Assembly (NCBI GenBank): GCA_027627225.1
Contig: JAPFQT010000373.1
Coordinates: 90,001-154,000 of the forward strand
DNA: 64,000 bases
Direction: 5' to 3'
Source: Congeria kusceri
Taxonomy: Eukaryota; Mollusca; Bivalvia; Myida; Dreissenidae
The notes below the pieces were generated by a model. The model did no database searches and was not told the origin of the DNA. It was given only the letters and a program-made list of their open reading frames with translations. A program made the position numbers and the translations under genes. Below are positions 63,754-64,000 of this stretch, one piece after another (the first letter of the stretch is position 1; each line of letters opens with the position of its first letter).

Positions 63754-64000
63754 CAGTTTAGACTTTGATACAATTGAAGTAACGCTATATGTGATTTAAG
63801 AAATAATTTGGAGTTCTGATGCGTAGGAATTAAACCACGATGGCGTTAGCGTTAGGAACTTCTTTTTGCGTTGTTTATAGGTAGTTTAACAACTATAATT
63901 TTGTTCTTTGTCTATAGAAAAAAAATATATATAATCATGTTAGAATTATAACCAAGACTACTCAGGTTAAACCTTGACAAACCCTTTGACAGTAACCGAA
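63754..64000. other. Non-coding end of window, nothing recognised
   Basis: AT-rich sequence with no repeat, domain or RNA gene that I can identify. Confidence 0.4.

Overview
The window looks like non-coding, AT-rich nuclear DNA (roughly two-thirds A+T by eye) from an animal, most likely a bivalve mollusc. The bivalve call rests on repeat vocabulary: short phrases such as AAAGGGCCATAATTCTGCC, TCAAGGTCAAGGTCAAAG and CGTACGTACG-rich tracts are, from memory, common in bivalve interspersed repeats. It was not confirmed by any search. I recognise no complete protein-coding gene, rRNA, tRNA or CRISPR array. Nearly everything between 1.08 and 62.5 kb is one family of related repeats.

Layout. 1-1083: outside DNA with a 161-bp repeat pair and a 173-bp tandem repeat carrying AGGTCA half-sites. 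1084-14773: a large imperfect palindrome (axis near 8.46 kb, spacer about 225 bp) made of array-family sequence. Its left arm carries an extra 1.18-kb block of three ~385-bp repeats. 12783-59582: a direct tandem array. It starts with a 5.57-kb unit and a 4.19-kb unit, then has twelve short units of 2.9-3.2 kb. The short units share one deletion junction that removes a ~1.1-kb segment still present in the long units at both ends of the array. 59583-62470: decaying long-form sequence. 62471-64000: unrelated DNA with a (TA)n microsatellite and one weak candidate exon.

Each unit carries a ~1-kb non-autonomous element that resembles the Helentron-associated/pearl/DINE type. It has a short hairpin next to a CTAG end, inverted subterminal CCCC(C)AC/GTGGGG motifs, about five tandem ~158-bp core modules and insertion next to TT. 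The inner palindrome blocks carry apparently empty versions of the same site. The array has higher-order structure: near-identical blocks at offsets of 3073, 3232, 3098 and 9296 bp point to recent unequal exchange or conversion (or assembly duplication). Two short frames recur in most units, but nothing yet shows that they are genes.

All alignments were done by eye. Boundaries are approximate to a few bases, and to tens of bases where stated.
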